From CAZBWS01 sp964495705 (GTDB taxonomy: Bacteria > Pseudomonadota > Gammaproteobacteria > HTCC5015): 21,220 nt of DNA. Below are positions 1 through 6,798 of the stretch, piece by piece. The DNA lies in assembly GCA_964495705.1 (NCBI GenBank), contig CAZBWS010000043.1, positions 1 through 21,220 of the forward strand. The letters run 5' to 3'. The notes under the pieces were generated by a model. That model worked only from the letters and a program-made list of their open reading frames with translations, ran no database searches and had not been told where the DNA came from. The position numbers were made by a program, and so were the translations under genes. Each line of letters opens with the position of its first letter. Within the stretch, counting starts at the first letter, position 1.

Positions 1-53
1 CCTTCCTCCATTTCTGGAAGGCGCAATCACGTCTTCTGGAGCACTCACCATAG

Positions 54-88
54 AGCCCTGGTAGACGTATGTTTATCGGGGCTTTTTT
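54..88 (+). terminator. Strong intrinsic terminator of an upstream plus-strand gene
   Basis: Bases 54-66 pair with 71-83 to give a 13-bp stem (three G-U wobbles) closed by a GTAT loop. It is followed at once by six T (83-88). The gene it ends lies mostly outside the window: two plus-strand frames are open from the left edge and stop at 51-53 and 62-64, and neither short tail is recognisable. The terminator separates rtcB from whatever precedes it. Confidence 0.85.
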
Positions 89-124
89 ATGTCACAAGCA
101 TAAGACAGCTCCACACAAAGGAGT

Positions 125-150
125 AAGCAGGTTTTACAAACAATCTGCTT
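125..150 (+). promoter_or_regulatory. Hairpin in the rtcB 5' leader
   Basis: AAGCAG (125-130) pairs with CTGCTT (145-150), and inside it GTTT (131-134) pairs with AAAC (138-141), leaving a 3-nt bulge (142-144) and a 3-nt loop. The structure ends eight bases before the rtcB ATG and covers the region between a GGAG at 120-123 and the start codon. It could affect translation initiation. No sigma-54 promoter of the E. coli rtcBA kind is visible upstream. Confidence 0.4.
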
Positions 151-158
151 GAAAGAAT

Positions 159-1349
159 ATGCCCGTTAAAAAACTGATTACCAAGGGCCGCGTGCCCGTA
201 AAGATTTTCACCGAAGACATCGATCACGGTGCCATGGCGCAGTTGGCGAATATTGCTCAGCTGCCCTTTATCCATAGCCATATTGCGGCCATGCCCGATG
301 TACATCGAGGTATTGGTGCGACAGTCGGCTCGGTCATTCCCACCAAGGGCGCGATCATTCCCGCGGCGGTAGGTGTGGATATTGGCTGTGGTATGAATGC
401 CGTGCGTTTAAGCCTGAAGGCTAGCGACTTACCCGACAGTCTACGGCCTATCCGCAATGCCATCGAAGCCGCCGTGCCCGTGGGTTTTAGCATTCACAAG
501 TACGAGCGCGTGGGCCGAGGTACGGTGAACCAGCTGATGCCCGGCCTAGATAAAATCATTGCCAAGCACCCTGGTATTGCCAAGATGCAAAAGCCCCATG
601 TGTGGACCAAGCAGCTGGGCACACTGGGCGGCGGCAATCACTTTATCGAGTTGTGTATTGATGAGAATCAAGACGTGTGGGTCATGTTGCACTCGGGCAG
701 TCGTGGCATTGGCAATATCATTGGTCGCTACTTTATCAACTTGGCGAAGAAGGATGTGCAACGCAATAACGTGCATGTACCTGACAAGGACTTGGCCTAC
801 TTCAGCGAAGGCGCCGAACACTTTGATGACTATGTACACGCGGTGGAATGGGCGCAAGACTATGCCCTGACCAACCGCCGCGAAATGATGCGACTGGTTG
901 TGAAAGCATTAGAGCCACACTTACCGCGCTTTAGCGTAAGTAAAGAGGCGATTAACTGCCACCACAACTATGTCAGCCAAGAAGATCACTTTGGCGAGAA
1001 GGTCTTCCTCACCCGCAAGGGCGCGATTGCCGCATACGAAGATCAGCTGGGCATTATTCCCGGCAGCATGGGCGCAAAGTCTTTCATCGTACGTGGGCTG
1101 GGTAATGCTACATCATTTTGTTCCTGTTCCCACGGCGCAGGTCGAGTAATGAGCCGCACCGCCGCCAAGCAGCAGTTCAACCGCTTTGATGTGGAGGCAC
1201 AGACGCAAGGGGTGGAGTGTCGTAAAGACAAAGGGGTAATTGATGAAATCCCTGCGGCCTATAAAAACATCGACAAAGTGATGGCGAACCAGAATGACTT
1301 GGTTGAGGTGGTGCACACCTTGAAGCAGGTGGTGTGTGTTAAAGGCTGA
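159..1349 (+). CDS. rtcB: RtcB, RNA-splicing ligase (3'-phosphate/5'-OH RNA ligase)
   Basis: This 396-residue cytoplasmic enzyme joins RNA 2',3'-cyclic phosphate or 3'-phosphate ends to 5'-OH ends using GTP and Mn2+, in tRNA and rRNA repair. It is close to E. coli RtcB (408 aa) along its whole length. The metal ligands are visible: Asp74 and Cys77 in the VGVDIGCGMN stretch, His178 in LHSGSRG, and the HH pair at 268-269. The guanylylated His325 lies in SHGAGRVMSR. The C-terminus (QVVCVKG) is the family's usual end. The ATG at 159 has only a weak ribosome site (GAAAG) behind a leader hairpin. It stands alone, without rtcA or rtcR in view, so its regulation differs from the E. coli RtcR/sigma-54 arrangement as far as can be seen. 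The family assignment is certain; the physiological substrate is not known. Confidence 0.97.
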   Translation: MPVKKLITKGRVPVKIFTEDIDHGAMAQLANIAQLPFIHSHIAAMPDVHRGIGATVGSVIPTKGAIIPAAVGVDIGCGMNAVRLSLKASDLPDSLRPIRNAIEAAVPVGFSIHKYERVGRGTVNQLMPGLDKIIAKHPGIAKMQKPHVWTKQLGTLGGGNHFIELCIDENQDVWVMLHSGSRGIGNIIGRYFINLAKKDVQRNNVHVPDKDLAYFSEGAEHFDDYVHAVEWAQDYALTNRREMMRLVVKALEPHLPRFSVSKEAINCHHNYVSQEDHFGEKVFLTRKGAIAAYEDQLGIIPGSMGAKSFIVRGLGNATSFCSCSHGAGRVMSRTAAKQQFNRFDVEAQTQGVECRKDKGVIDEIPAAYKNIDKVMANQNDLVEVVHTLKQVVCVKG

Positions 1350-1376
1350 TTTATGTGGCTGCGCCACATAAATCAG
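1346..1376 (+). other. Perfect 14-bp hairpin across the rtcB stop codon
   Basis: Bases 1346-1359 are the exact reverse complement of 1363-1376, with a 3-nt TGC loop. The rtcB TGA (1347-1349) lies inside the left arm. No T-run follows, so it is not a standard intrinsic terminator. It could protect the rtcB mRNA 3' end, be a processing site, or mark the edge of the repeat that begins a few bases later. Confidence 0.6.
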
Positions 1377-1380
1377 AAAC

Positions 1381-1468
1381 TGTCATCCTGAATGAAGCGG
1401 CAGCGTAATTGAAGGGTCTGGGTAACTGAAATATCGGTGAACAAGATCCTTCGGCTACATTACATTTC
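1381..1468. repeat. Probable interspersed intergenic repeat, cut by an assembly gap
   Basis: The segment opens with TGTCATCCTGAATGAAG and later contains GAAGGGTCT (1411-1419) and AGATCCTTC (1444-1452). These pair over 9 bp with one wobble. The pattern TGTCATCCTGA...GAAGGATCT is typical of small dispersed repeats seen between genes in many bacterial genomes. The contig breaks directly after it, as expected if copies elsewhere confused the assembler. No second copy is visible in this window, so the repeat status rests on pattern recognition. Confidence 0.5.
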
Positions 1469-1568
1469 NNNNNNNNNNNNNNNNNNNNNNNNNNNNNNNN
1501 NNNNNNNNNNNNNNNNNNNNNNNNNNNNNNNNNNNNNNNNNNNNNNNNNNNNNNNNNNNNNNNNNNNN
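1469..1568. other. Assembly gap (100 N)
   Basis: The run is exactly 100 N, a conventional placeholder, so the true distance between the contigs is unknown. The flanks share no sequence. The left flank is the interspersed repeat; the right flank begins with a short AG tract. Including this gap, the stretch between rtcB and the next ORF (1350-1617) holds only the hairpin, the repeat and the leader described here. Confidence 0.95.
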
Positions 1569-1617
1569 AGAGAGAGAGCAACATGTTAATGAATTTACAC
1601 CTAATAGGAGGCAACCC

Positions 1618-1722
1618 ATGAGGACCTTATTAATGAAATATGAACTGAGTAAACGACAACTATATAAAAGTGAATACTATGAAACTCGAGACCGTGAACG
1701 AAATCATCGCGTGCTTACCTAA
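1618..1722 (+). CDS. Possible 34-residue leader ORF
   Basis: An ATG at 1618 sits six bases after a near-perfect ribosome site (AGGAGG, 1606-1611), the best on this side of the window. It opens a 34-codon frame rich in Arg, Lys, Glu and Tyr that ends at TAA 1720-1722. It overlaps the start of the next gene by 44 nt in another frame. It may be a translated leader that couples translation, or the true N-terminus of the next gene separated by a frameshift (sequence error or programmed). A shift near AAAAG (1666-1670) would join the two frames. The product resembles nothing I know. Confidence 0.35.
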   Translation: MRTLLMKYELSKRQLYKSEYYETRDRERNHRVLT

Positions 1723-2617
1723 GGAGCGCACGCTATTTAATTATTACAAAGATCGCTATGCCTTTTTGTTGCTAAGTCTTGCCTGCCAGAAAGGCAAGGT
1801 GGATGACTTTGCCAAACTGTTAAACAAGCCGGCTATTCGCCAGTGGTTTGGTCAGCAGGGCAAGGTTGACTTAAATGCGGATAGGCTGAAAAGCCATTGG
1901 TCTGAAGCGAGCAATGACTTTGTGCTCAGCTTAACCCACTGGGACGGCACCGATCCTGAGTATGATCAAACATCCCGGGCGGGGCACAACTTGGTTTTAC
2001 AATTGGGGTTTAGCAATAAGCACGAGGCCATGTATAAAAAGCTGATGTGCGGCGTCTTTCAGCCCTTTGCAATGCTGTGTCACCCCGTCATGGATCGTGA
2101 AAAGAAACATCACCGTTTTCGTGAGACGATGGCATGGGCTCGTATAGATCTGTGCTTTGAAACTAACGAAGCACTAATTGAAGAAATACAAACCGACTGG
2201 GTGCGTGAAGTTAACGACCTATATAAGGAATTGAGCAATGACAAAACCCAACAGAAAATAAACAGTTGGTGGGGAATTGATGCACCAATAGAACGGGTAC
2301 TCCAATATTGTGAATACATAATCCGTGAATATAAATCACTGTGGGACGAAGCTATGCTGAGTGCCAGCATAGACTTTATTGTTAACGAGCTAGGTATCAC
2401 ACAGGTTTACTACCACAGCTATGAGACGGGTAAAAAACTAAAAAACTGCAACCCACCTCAATCTCTTTATACCCAACTGCCGAAGAAATTCTGTTTTAAG
2501 AAAACAGATAAAGCTCCTTCGTTTTTATACGAAGACCGCCGCTTTAAAAGACTGATCAAGAAAATTGATCAGCCAGAGTGGCATTACTTAAACTTTGAGG
2601 AGGCTAAACATGCCTGA
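1679..2617 (+). CDS. Conserved hypothetical protein, 312 aa
   Basis: I do not recognise a named family. The protein is soluble, with no signal peptide or membrane segment, and rich in Trp, Tyr and charged residues. Notable stretches are a THWDGTDPEYDQTSR region near residue 85, EEIQTDW at 168-174, a YYHSYETG segment, and PPQSLYTQLPKKF from residue 259. The EIQ-[ST]-DW motif followed by a PP-x-SLY-x-LP segment recalls domains found in large phage polyvalent proteins and in stand-alone proteobacterial hypotheticals. That is memory of patterns, not a search result. The start could be GTG 1670 or ATG 1679; neither has a good ribosome site, whereas a short ORF just upstream does. The frame is closed at 1646-1648 by TGA. 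The gene overlaps the following small gene by 8 nt, so the two are probably translationally coupled. Confidence 0.8.
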   Translation: MKLETVNEIIACLPKERTLFNYYKDRYAFLLLSLACQKGKVDDFAKLLNKPAIRQWFGQQGKVDLNADRLKSHWSEASNDFVLSLTHWDGTDPEYDQTSRAGHNLVLQLGFSNKHEAMYKKLMCGVFQPFAMLCHPVMDREKKHHRFRETMAWARIDLCFETNEALIEEIQTDWVREVNDLYKELSNDKTQQKINSWWGIDAPIERVLQYCEYIIREYKSLWDEAMLSASIDFIVNELGITQVYYHSYETGKKLKNCNPPQSLYTQLPKKFCFKKTDKAPSFLYEDRRFKRLIKKIDQPEWHYLNFEEAKHA

Positions 2618-2795
2618 CAACAATAGGAACCATAGAAACTTCGCCGCGCGCAGCCCGTATATGCGCAAGGGCGGTGCTCACACACCATCCGCATTATCGC
2701 AACGGCCGAAGGTGGTTAACGATGATGCACTGGATGAGTATCGGGAGTATTTGCAGGATGTGAAAATGAAGGAGGAGCCTAGTGGCTCCTCTTTT
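2610..2795 (+). CDS. Small basic hypothetical protein, 3' end in gap
   Basis: The ATG at 2610 follows GAGGAGG (2597-2603) with good spacing and overlaps the stop of the preceding gene by 8 nt, so it looks like the second gene of a two-gene unit. Sixty-two residues are visible. The N-terminal half is rich in Asn, Arg and His with probable disorder; the second half is acidic and likely helical (DDALDEYREYLQDVKMKEE). The frame runs without a stop through the terminator hairpin into the N gap, so the real stop should lie just beyond 2795. No family is recognised. It may be a partner of the 312-aa protein. Confidence 0.65.
2772..2795 (+). terminator. Intrinsic terminator after the hypothetical pair
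   Basis: GAGGAGCC (2772-2779) and GGCTCCTC (2784-2791) form a perfect 8-bp stem with a TAGT loop, followed by TTTT up to the edge of the N gap. It lies within the last codons of the small gene. Read on the minus strand the same stem is followed by CTTCATTTT, so it may also serve the convergent FHA gene. Confidence 0.85.
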
Positions 2796-2895
2796 NNNNN
2801 NNNNNNNNNNNNNNNNNNNNNNNNNNNNNNNNNNNNNNNNNNNNNNNNNNNNNNNNNNNNNNNNNNNNNNNNNNNNNNNNNNNNNNNNNNNNNNN
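2796..2895. other. Assembly gap (100 N)
   Basis: This placeholder gap hides the stop codons of two convergent genes: the small plus-strand gene and the minus-strand FHA-like gene. Its flanks share no sequence. The true length is unknown. Confidence 0.95.
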
Positions 2896-3819
2896 CATAG
2901 CCTTATCCCAGTCCAACATAAAGCCATCAACATCCGTATTACCCACAGGATACATAAAGCCTGGCTGTAAACTATCAGAGTAATGTTTATCGCTCACACT
3001 CGTTTCATTCATCAAGCTATACAAGCCGCTCACAGAAAATAGTAAGACCGCACTGGCGATAAAGCCTGCCCGTAGAGGGCGCTTAATATTGGTGGCGAAA
3101 AACAGGTGGTAGCGCAGCATAAATGCAAATAATACAAAGCTAATCAGCAGTAATAGATAATACTCTATTGCTGGGCTGCTCAACATAAAACCAAAGTAAC
3201 TTGGCAATATATTACTGATTTCAATAATGCCTAGGGTGCAGGCTGTAACGAGTAGGTGTTGGCCAAAGTGATGCTGGTGGCGCAGCAAGCGCGAGGCTAA
3301 CGCCCAGCCTCCAGTCCACAATAAGGCAAAGCCTGCCACTGCCATGGCAAAGTAGCTATAGTATTTCCATTCAAACTCACTGCTATCTTCTAGATAGAAT
3401 GAAAACAAGCCCGTAAACAACATTGCTGCCAGTGCCAATAATGGAGCTAATACTCCGACCGAGCTACTGTGCAGCCAGCGACTAACTAGTAACTGACGTG
3501 TCTCTTCTACGGGAAAGTCTTCGGAATAAATGCGCAATTCGGTGCGCCCCAATGTAAGGCTATCGCCGGGCTGTACTGCCAGCTCGTCCTGCTCAACCAC
3601 TTTTCCATTGTGTAGCACAGGATTGGTCTGATCGAGTATGCGCAAACGCCAACCTGACTCATTGAAATAAAACTGCGCTTGCTGCGGGGCAATGTAGGGG
3701 TCGCTCAATATCAGTTGATTATTATACGCTCGGCCCACATTAATCCTTTCATCGGAACTGCGGAATACCTCTGCCACTTTGCTGTGCCTACTGCCCAGTT
3801 GAACGATTAACGTTTCCAT
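2896..3819 (-). CDS. FHA-like domain membrane protein, C-terminus in gap
   Basis: At least 308 residues are visible. Residues 1-100 form an FHA-like fold: beta-rich, with Gly29-Arg30 after INV, Asn71 in LHNGKVV, and a closing GDSLTLGRTELRIYS. About five or six hydrophobic helices follow (near 120-140, 155-175, 188-205, 220-240, 250-268), so it is an inner-membrane protein with the FHA part probably cytoplasmic. FHA domains normally bind phosphothreonine peptides through a Ser and a His in an S-R-x-H stretch. Here the equivalent reads IAPQQAQ, so both residues are absent and phospho-binding is doubtful. The gene overlaps the upstream protease gene by 13 nt, indicating co-translation and probably a joint role at the membrane. 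The 3' end lies inside the N gap. Confidence 0.8.
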
Positions 3820-5117
3820 TGCACATTCTCCATCATGTAATTCATCAGGGTCATCGCATTGGCTTTACTAATCGCTGTGGCACCTACTTTCACTACCAGC
3901 GCTTTATCTTTATGTTCTAGGGAAGCCATCACAAATGAGGCGTCGTAGAGACCAGGGTATTTCAAATAGGCACGCAAGCAACTGGACACTTTCCAGTGCT
4001 GGCTGTGTATGTCTAGGCGGTCACTGTGACAAGTGAAATTAGATACTTCCTCGTCGTCATAACTGCTCGCTAGCTTGGCGTGATTAAAGCGCTGCTCTAC
4101 CGCGCTGTAAAACTGCAATGAGTTTAGTTCGTCTGTTTGCATCCACTCATAGTTATAAGAAAAGTGTCCAACGTATAGATCATTGCTGACAAAAATTCGA
4201 TCTTCTGAGCGACAGTGTTGATGTATACCTTTATAAAGCTCTTCATCTTTATCTTGGGTGTGGCCCCAGCACTTTAGCGAATCAGACAAATTCACCGGCA
4301 CGCTGTATTCTTCTAATGTTTCCAACTCAACCGCTTTGTTGGCGATAGCGGAATAGAATTTTTCCTGGTCAGCTAATAATGCCTTGGTGATATTGTTTTC
4401 AAACTGCTCTCGCAGTTGCTCTGTACCTCGATCTGCACTTGGCTCTGCATTCCGCGGTATATTTTCAGCCTGCTGTAATAACTCGGCCAAAAAATTCACT
4501 GGCACTAAAAAGCTAATTTGCTCTCCTCCGGTGGAAACATTCACTCCAATCACCTCCCCTGCGGCATTAAACGCGGGGCCGCCGCTCATGCCCGCATTCA
4601 AAGAACCCGAGAAAAGGATTTGCTGATGGCGAACATGCTGTACAAAGCCATTATAGGTTCCCTCAATCACTGTCATGCCCAAGTCATGGGGGTTACCCAT
4701 AGAAAATATACGATCACCATTTTTAAGGCCGTGCTGGCTCAACGGCAAGCCGTTTGAACTTAAGCCCTCTGCATGGGTGATCGCCAGATCGTGAACCACA
4801 TCTATGGCTAAGAGCGTCAATGGCTGGGTATCACCGCGCTCATTGACTAGCTCTAGGGTGTATTTTTCCGGCTCGTGAACATAGGAAGAAACCACATGAA
4901 AATTGGTAGCGATATGTCCCTGGGGTGAAACCAAAAAGCCAGAGCCTATACTGAATTTATCCGCTGAGGCGATATCAATCACACGAATTTGATAAACCTC
5001 ACTGCGCCAGCGTTCAAAAATACTCTGCGCACTGCCTACCGAATTGGCGAAAGCAGGGGTAGATATAGTAAGCAGTACTATCATGCACTTGATAGTCCGC
5101 AGTAATATTTCCTTCAT
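3807..5117 (-). CDS. Secreted trypsin-like serine protease (S1C, HtrA-like catalytic domain)
   Basis: This 436-residue protein has a signal peptide (residues 1-24, ending PAFA) and should act in the periplasm. The chymotrypsin-fold triad is clear: His74 in TNFHVV, Asp110 in VHDLAI and Ser178 in GMSGGP. The segment VIGVNVSTGGEQISFLVPVNFL matches the end of DegP/DegQ-type protease domains. There is no PDZ domain after it. Instead there is a 220-residue C-terminal region of unknown fold, with several Cys and a final MMENVQ stretch, so it is not DegP, DegQ or DegS. I chose the ATG at 5117 because AGGA lies six bases upstream and the signal peptide begins there. A longer frame back to 5213 would run into the divergent merR promoter. 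It shares an operon with the FHA-like membrane protein. Confidence 0.88.
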   Translation of the reverse strand: MKEILLRTIKCMIVLLTISTPAFANSVGSAQSIFERWRSEVYQIRVIDIASADKFSIGSGFLVSPQGHIATNFHVVSSYVHEPEKYTLELVNERGDTQPLTLLAIDVVHDLAITHAEGLSSNGLPLSQHGLKNGDRIFSMGNPHDLGMTVIEGTYNGFVQHVRHQQILFSGSLNAGMSGGPAFNAAGEVIGVNVSTGGEQISFLVPVNFLAELLQQAENIPRNAEPSADRGTEQLREQFENNITKALLADQEKFYSAIANKAVELETLEEYSVPVNLSDSLKCWGHTQDKDEELYKGIHQHCRSEDRIFVSNDLYVGHFSYNYEWMQTDELNSLQFYSAVEQRFNHAKLASSYDDEEVSNFTCHSDRLDIHSQHWKVSSCLRAYLKYPGLYDASFVMASLEHKDKALVVKVGATAISKANAMTLMNYMMENVQWKR

Positions 5118-5191
5118 TGTCTGTCCTATTTGAAAATTACCTAGATCATCACTCATCTTTTTAAAAAAATAAATGCTTAGCAGGCTTTTAT

Positions 5192-5223
5192 TTGACCTTA
5201 GACTATACTCCAAGGTTTATAGT
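5192..5223 (+). promoter_or_regulatory. MerR-type promoter and operator of the metal operon
   Basis: TTGACC (5192-5197) and TATAGT (5218-5223) are separated by 20 bp, the overlong spacer typical of promoters activated by MerR-family DNA distortion. Between them lies the dyad 5195-5216: ACCTT and AAGGT arms, with 18 of 22 positions symmetric. Transcription should start near 5230. The ATG at 5230 would then have no leader, which favours ATG 5254 as the regulator's start. The site also lies upstream of the divergent protease gene. Confidence 0.88.
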
Positions 5224-5253
5224 GTCGTTATGAGCATGACAAAGGCAATAAAT

Positions 5254-5703
5254 ATGTTAAAAATTGGTGAACTGTCCAAGCTGGCCAATATTTCTCAAGA
5301 TACTCTGCGCTTCTACGAGAAAAACGGCCTTATTCTGCCGAGTTCTCGCAACGCAGCGGGCTACCGCCTGTACTCACACGAGGATGTGCATCGCATTGGC
5401 TTTATCCTCAGCGCCAAGGAGGTGGGGTTTACCCTAAGTGAGATTCACGAACTGCTCGCACTGGAAGTTAGCAAAGACCGAGCTTCTTGTTACGATGTGA
5501 AGCAATTTGTTGATGATAAGATCAAAACGGTAAACCAACGTATTAAAGAGATGCAGAAAATTAAAAAGTCGTTGCAAGCCCTAAGTAGTGCCTGTTGTGG
5601 GGGCGCCGAACCCGCCACCCACTGCACCATATTAGATGCACTCAGCGAACACAATCATTGCGACGAGCATACACTAGGGCAGTCATATGACGCTATTAAG
5701 TAA
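5254..5703 (+). CDS. ZntR/CadR-like MerR-family metal-responsive regulator
   Basis: This 149-residue protein has a winged helix-turn-helix (residues 1-70; KIGELSKLANIS, DTLRFYEKNGL, GYRLY), a dimerisation helix (about 83-112) and a C-terminal metal loop. Cys79, Cys114, Cys115 and Cys124 fall at the same positions as the zinc ligands of E. coli ZntR. The ZntR ligand His119 is Glu here; a His occupies 123, and more His and a Cys follow (133, 135, 136). It should sense zinc or a related divalent metal (Cd, Pb) and activate its own promoter. Start ATG 5254 has AAAGG about eight bases upstream. It overlaps the permease gene by 17 nt. The exact metal cannot be told from sequence, so I give no gene symbol. 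Confidence 0.93.
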   Translation: MLKIGELSKLANISQDTLRFYEKNGLILPSSRNAAGYRLYSHEDVHRIGFILSAKEVGFTLSEIHELLALEVSKDRASCYDVKQFVDDKIKTVNQRIKEMQKIKKSLQALSSACCGGAEPATHCTILDALSEHNHCDEHTLGQSYDAIK

Positions 5704-6712
5704 CTTTATAGAGCTCTATGTAGAATCAGCCCCTTGGCTAATGCTGGGGCTGATTGTGGCGGGCATGATGAAGGCCTTTGTACCCGAAGACCTGCTGTTC
5801 AAGCACCTTGGTAAACCAGGTTTAGGCTCAACTATAAAGGCAGCATTATTAGGTGCACCATTACCCCTGTGTTCCTGTGGCGTCATTCCTGCAGCGCTAG
5901 GTTTACGCCGCAGTGGGGCATCTAAGGCGGCAACCACTTCATTTTTAATCTCCACCCCCGAGACGGGGGTCGACTCAATCTCTATTTCATATGCTTTATT
6001 AGGACCCTTTATGGCCATTATTCGCCCCATAGCCGCCATAAGCAGCGCTATTACTGCAGGGGTATTAGTGGGTAATGATAATAGCCCTACCCAGACTAGC
6101 CATCCCGAAGCTCACAGCTGTTGTGACCATGCAGGTGCTGAGGAAAAGGATGCACATACACGGCTAGATAAGATTAAATCTGGCCTGCGTTTTACCTTTG
6201 TCGACTTAGTAAAAGACATCGCCCTTTGGTTAATCATTGGTATCGCCTTTGCCGCTATCATTAAAACCTATGTGCCTAACGAGTTTTTAGCCCAGTGGGG
6301 CGACGGCTTACTGGCCTTCGTCGTCATGGCGGCTATCGGCGTACCCATGTATATCTGCGCTACCGCATCCACACCCATTGCTGCAGGACTACTATTTTCC
6401 GGGGTATCTCCCGGTGCAGTACTGGTATTTATGCTAGTGGGCCCCGCAACCAATATCGCCACCGTTGGACTGGTAAAACGTGAACTAGGCAACCGTGCTA
6501 TGGCGGCGTATTTAGGCAGTGTCGTAGGGGTCGGTTTTATCTTTGGCTACCTGACTAACTATATCGCCAGTACTTGGAATATGGATTTTTTAGCTCAGGC
6601 CCAACACGCCCATGAGATGGTAAATGCATCTTTAGCATATTCACTCAGCCTTTTATTAGCTGTGTTAATGGCATATACATTAATTACAAAATATGTAAAT
6701 GCTGGAAAGTAG
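5687..6712 (+). CDS. SO_0444-type metal efflux permease (DUF318/ArsP-like)
   Basis: This 341-residue inner-membrane protein has about eight helices in two related halves of four. The first half carries the CSC motif (Cys62, Cys64) in APLPLCSCGVIPAA; the second has PMYICATASTP with Cys224. The loop between halves is rich in metal ligands (His139, His143, Cys145, Cys146, His148, His157). These traits fit the SO_0444-type Cu/Zn efflux transporters of the permease family that also contains ArsP. Together with the overlapping ZntR-like regulator it most likely exports zinc, cadmium or copper. The start at 5687 lies inside merR (17-nt overlap, GGG about eight bases upstream), so translation is probably coupled. 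The substrate is inferred from the regulator. Confidence 0.88.
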   Translation: MTLLSNFIELYVESAPWLMLGLIVAGMMKAFVPEDLLFKHLGKPGLGSTIKAALLGAPLPLCSCGVIPAALGLRRSGASKAATTSFLISTPETGVDSISISYALLGPFMAIIRPIAAISSAITAGVLVGNDNSPTQTSHPEAHSCCDHAGAEEKDAHTRLDKIKSGLRFTFVDLVKDIALWLIIGIAFAAIIKTYVPNEFLAQWGDGLLAFVVMAAIGVPMYICATASTPIAAGLLFSGVSPGAVLVFMLVGPATNIATVGLVKRELGNRAMAAYLGSVVGVGFIFGYLTNYIASTWNMDFLAQAQHAHEMVNASLAYSLSLLLAVLMAYTLITKYVNAGK

Positions 6713-6798
6713 TACCCCTAGCCAGTTGAGGTGTGAAGGTGCATTTTATTACTTGCTGCACAGAGTGAACTTATTCCTGTCGTTATGTACCAATAGGC

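Noticed and set aside
1..64. Open frames from the left edge ending at TAG 51-53 and TAG 62-64, possible tails of an upstream gene (archease, prfH or other rtcB neighbour)
   Set aside because: Only about 17-20 codons are visible, two frames compete, and neither tail matches the C-terminus of a known rtcB partner. The terminator is reported instead.
5118..5213. Longer N-terminus for the protease starting at 5213
   Set aside because: It would run into the merR operator, add 32 non-signal residues before a good signal peptide, and lacks the AGGA ribosome site found before 5117.
5173..5253. Longer MerR regulator starting at 5173 or 5230
   Set aside because: 5173 lies upstream of the promoter, 5230 coincides with the predicted transcript start, and only the start at 5254 places the cysteines at the ZntR positions.
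6713..6798. Separate promoter for the thioredoxin-like gene (TTGAGG...TATTAC)
   Set aside because: The spacer is only 15 bp and the -10 match is weak; not enough to call.
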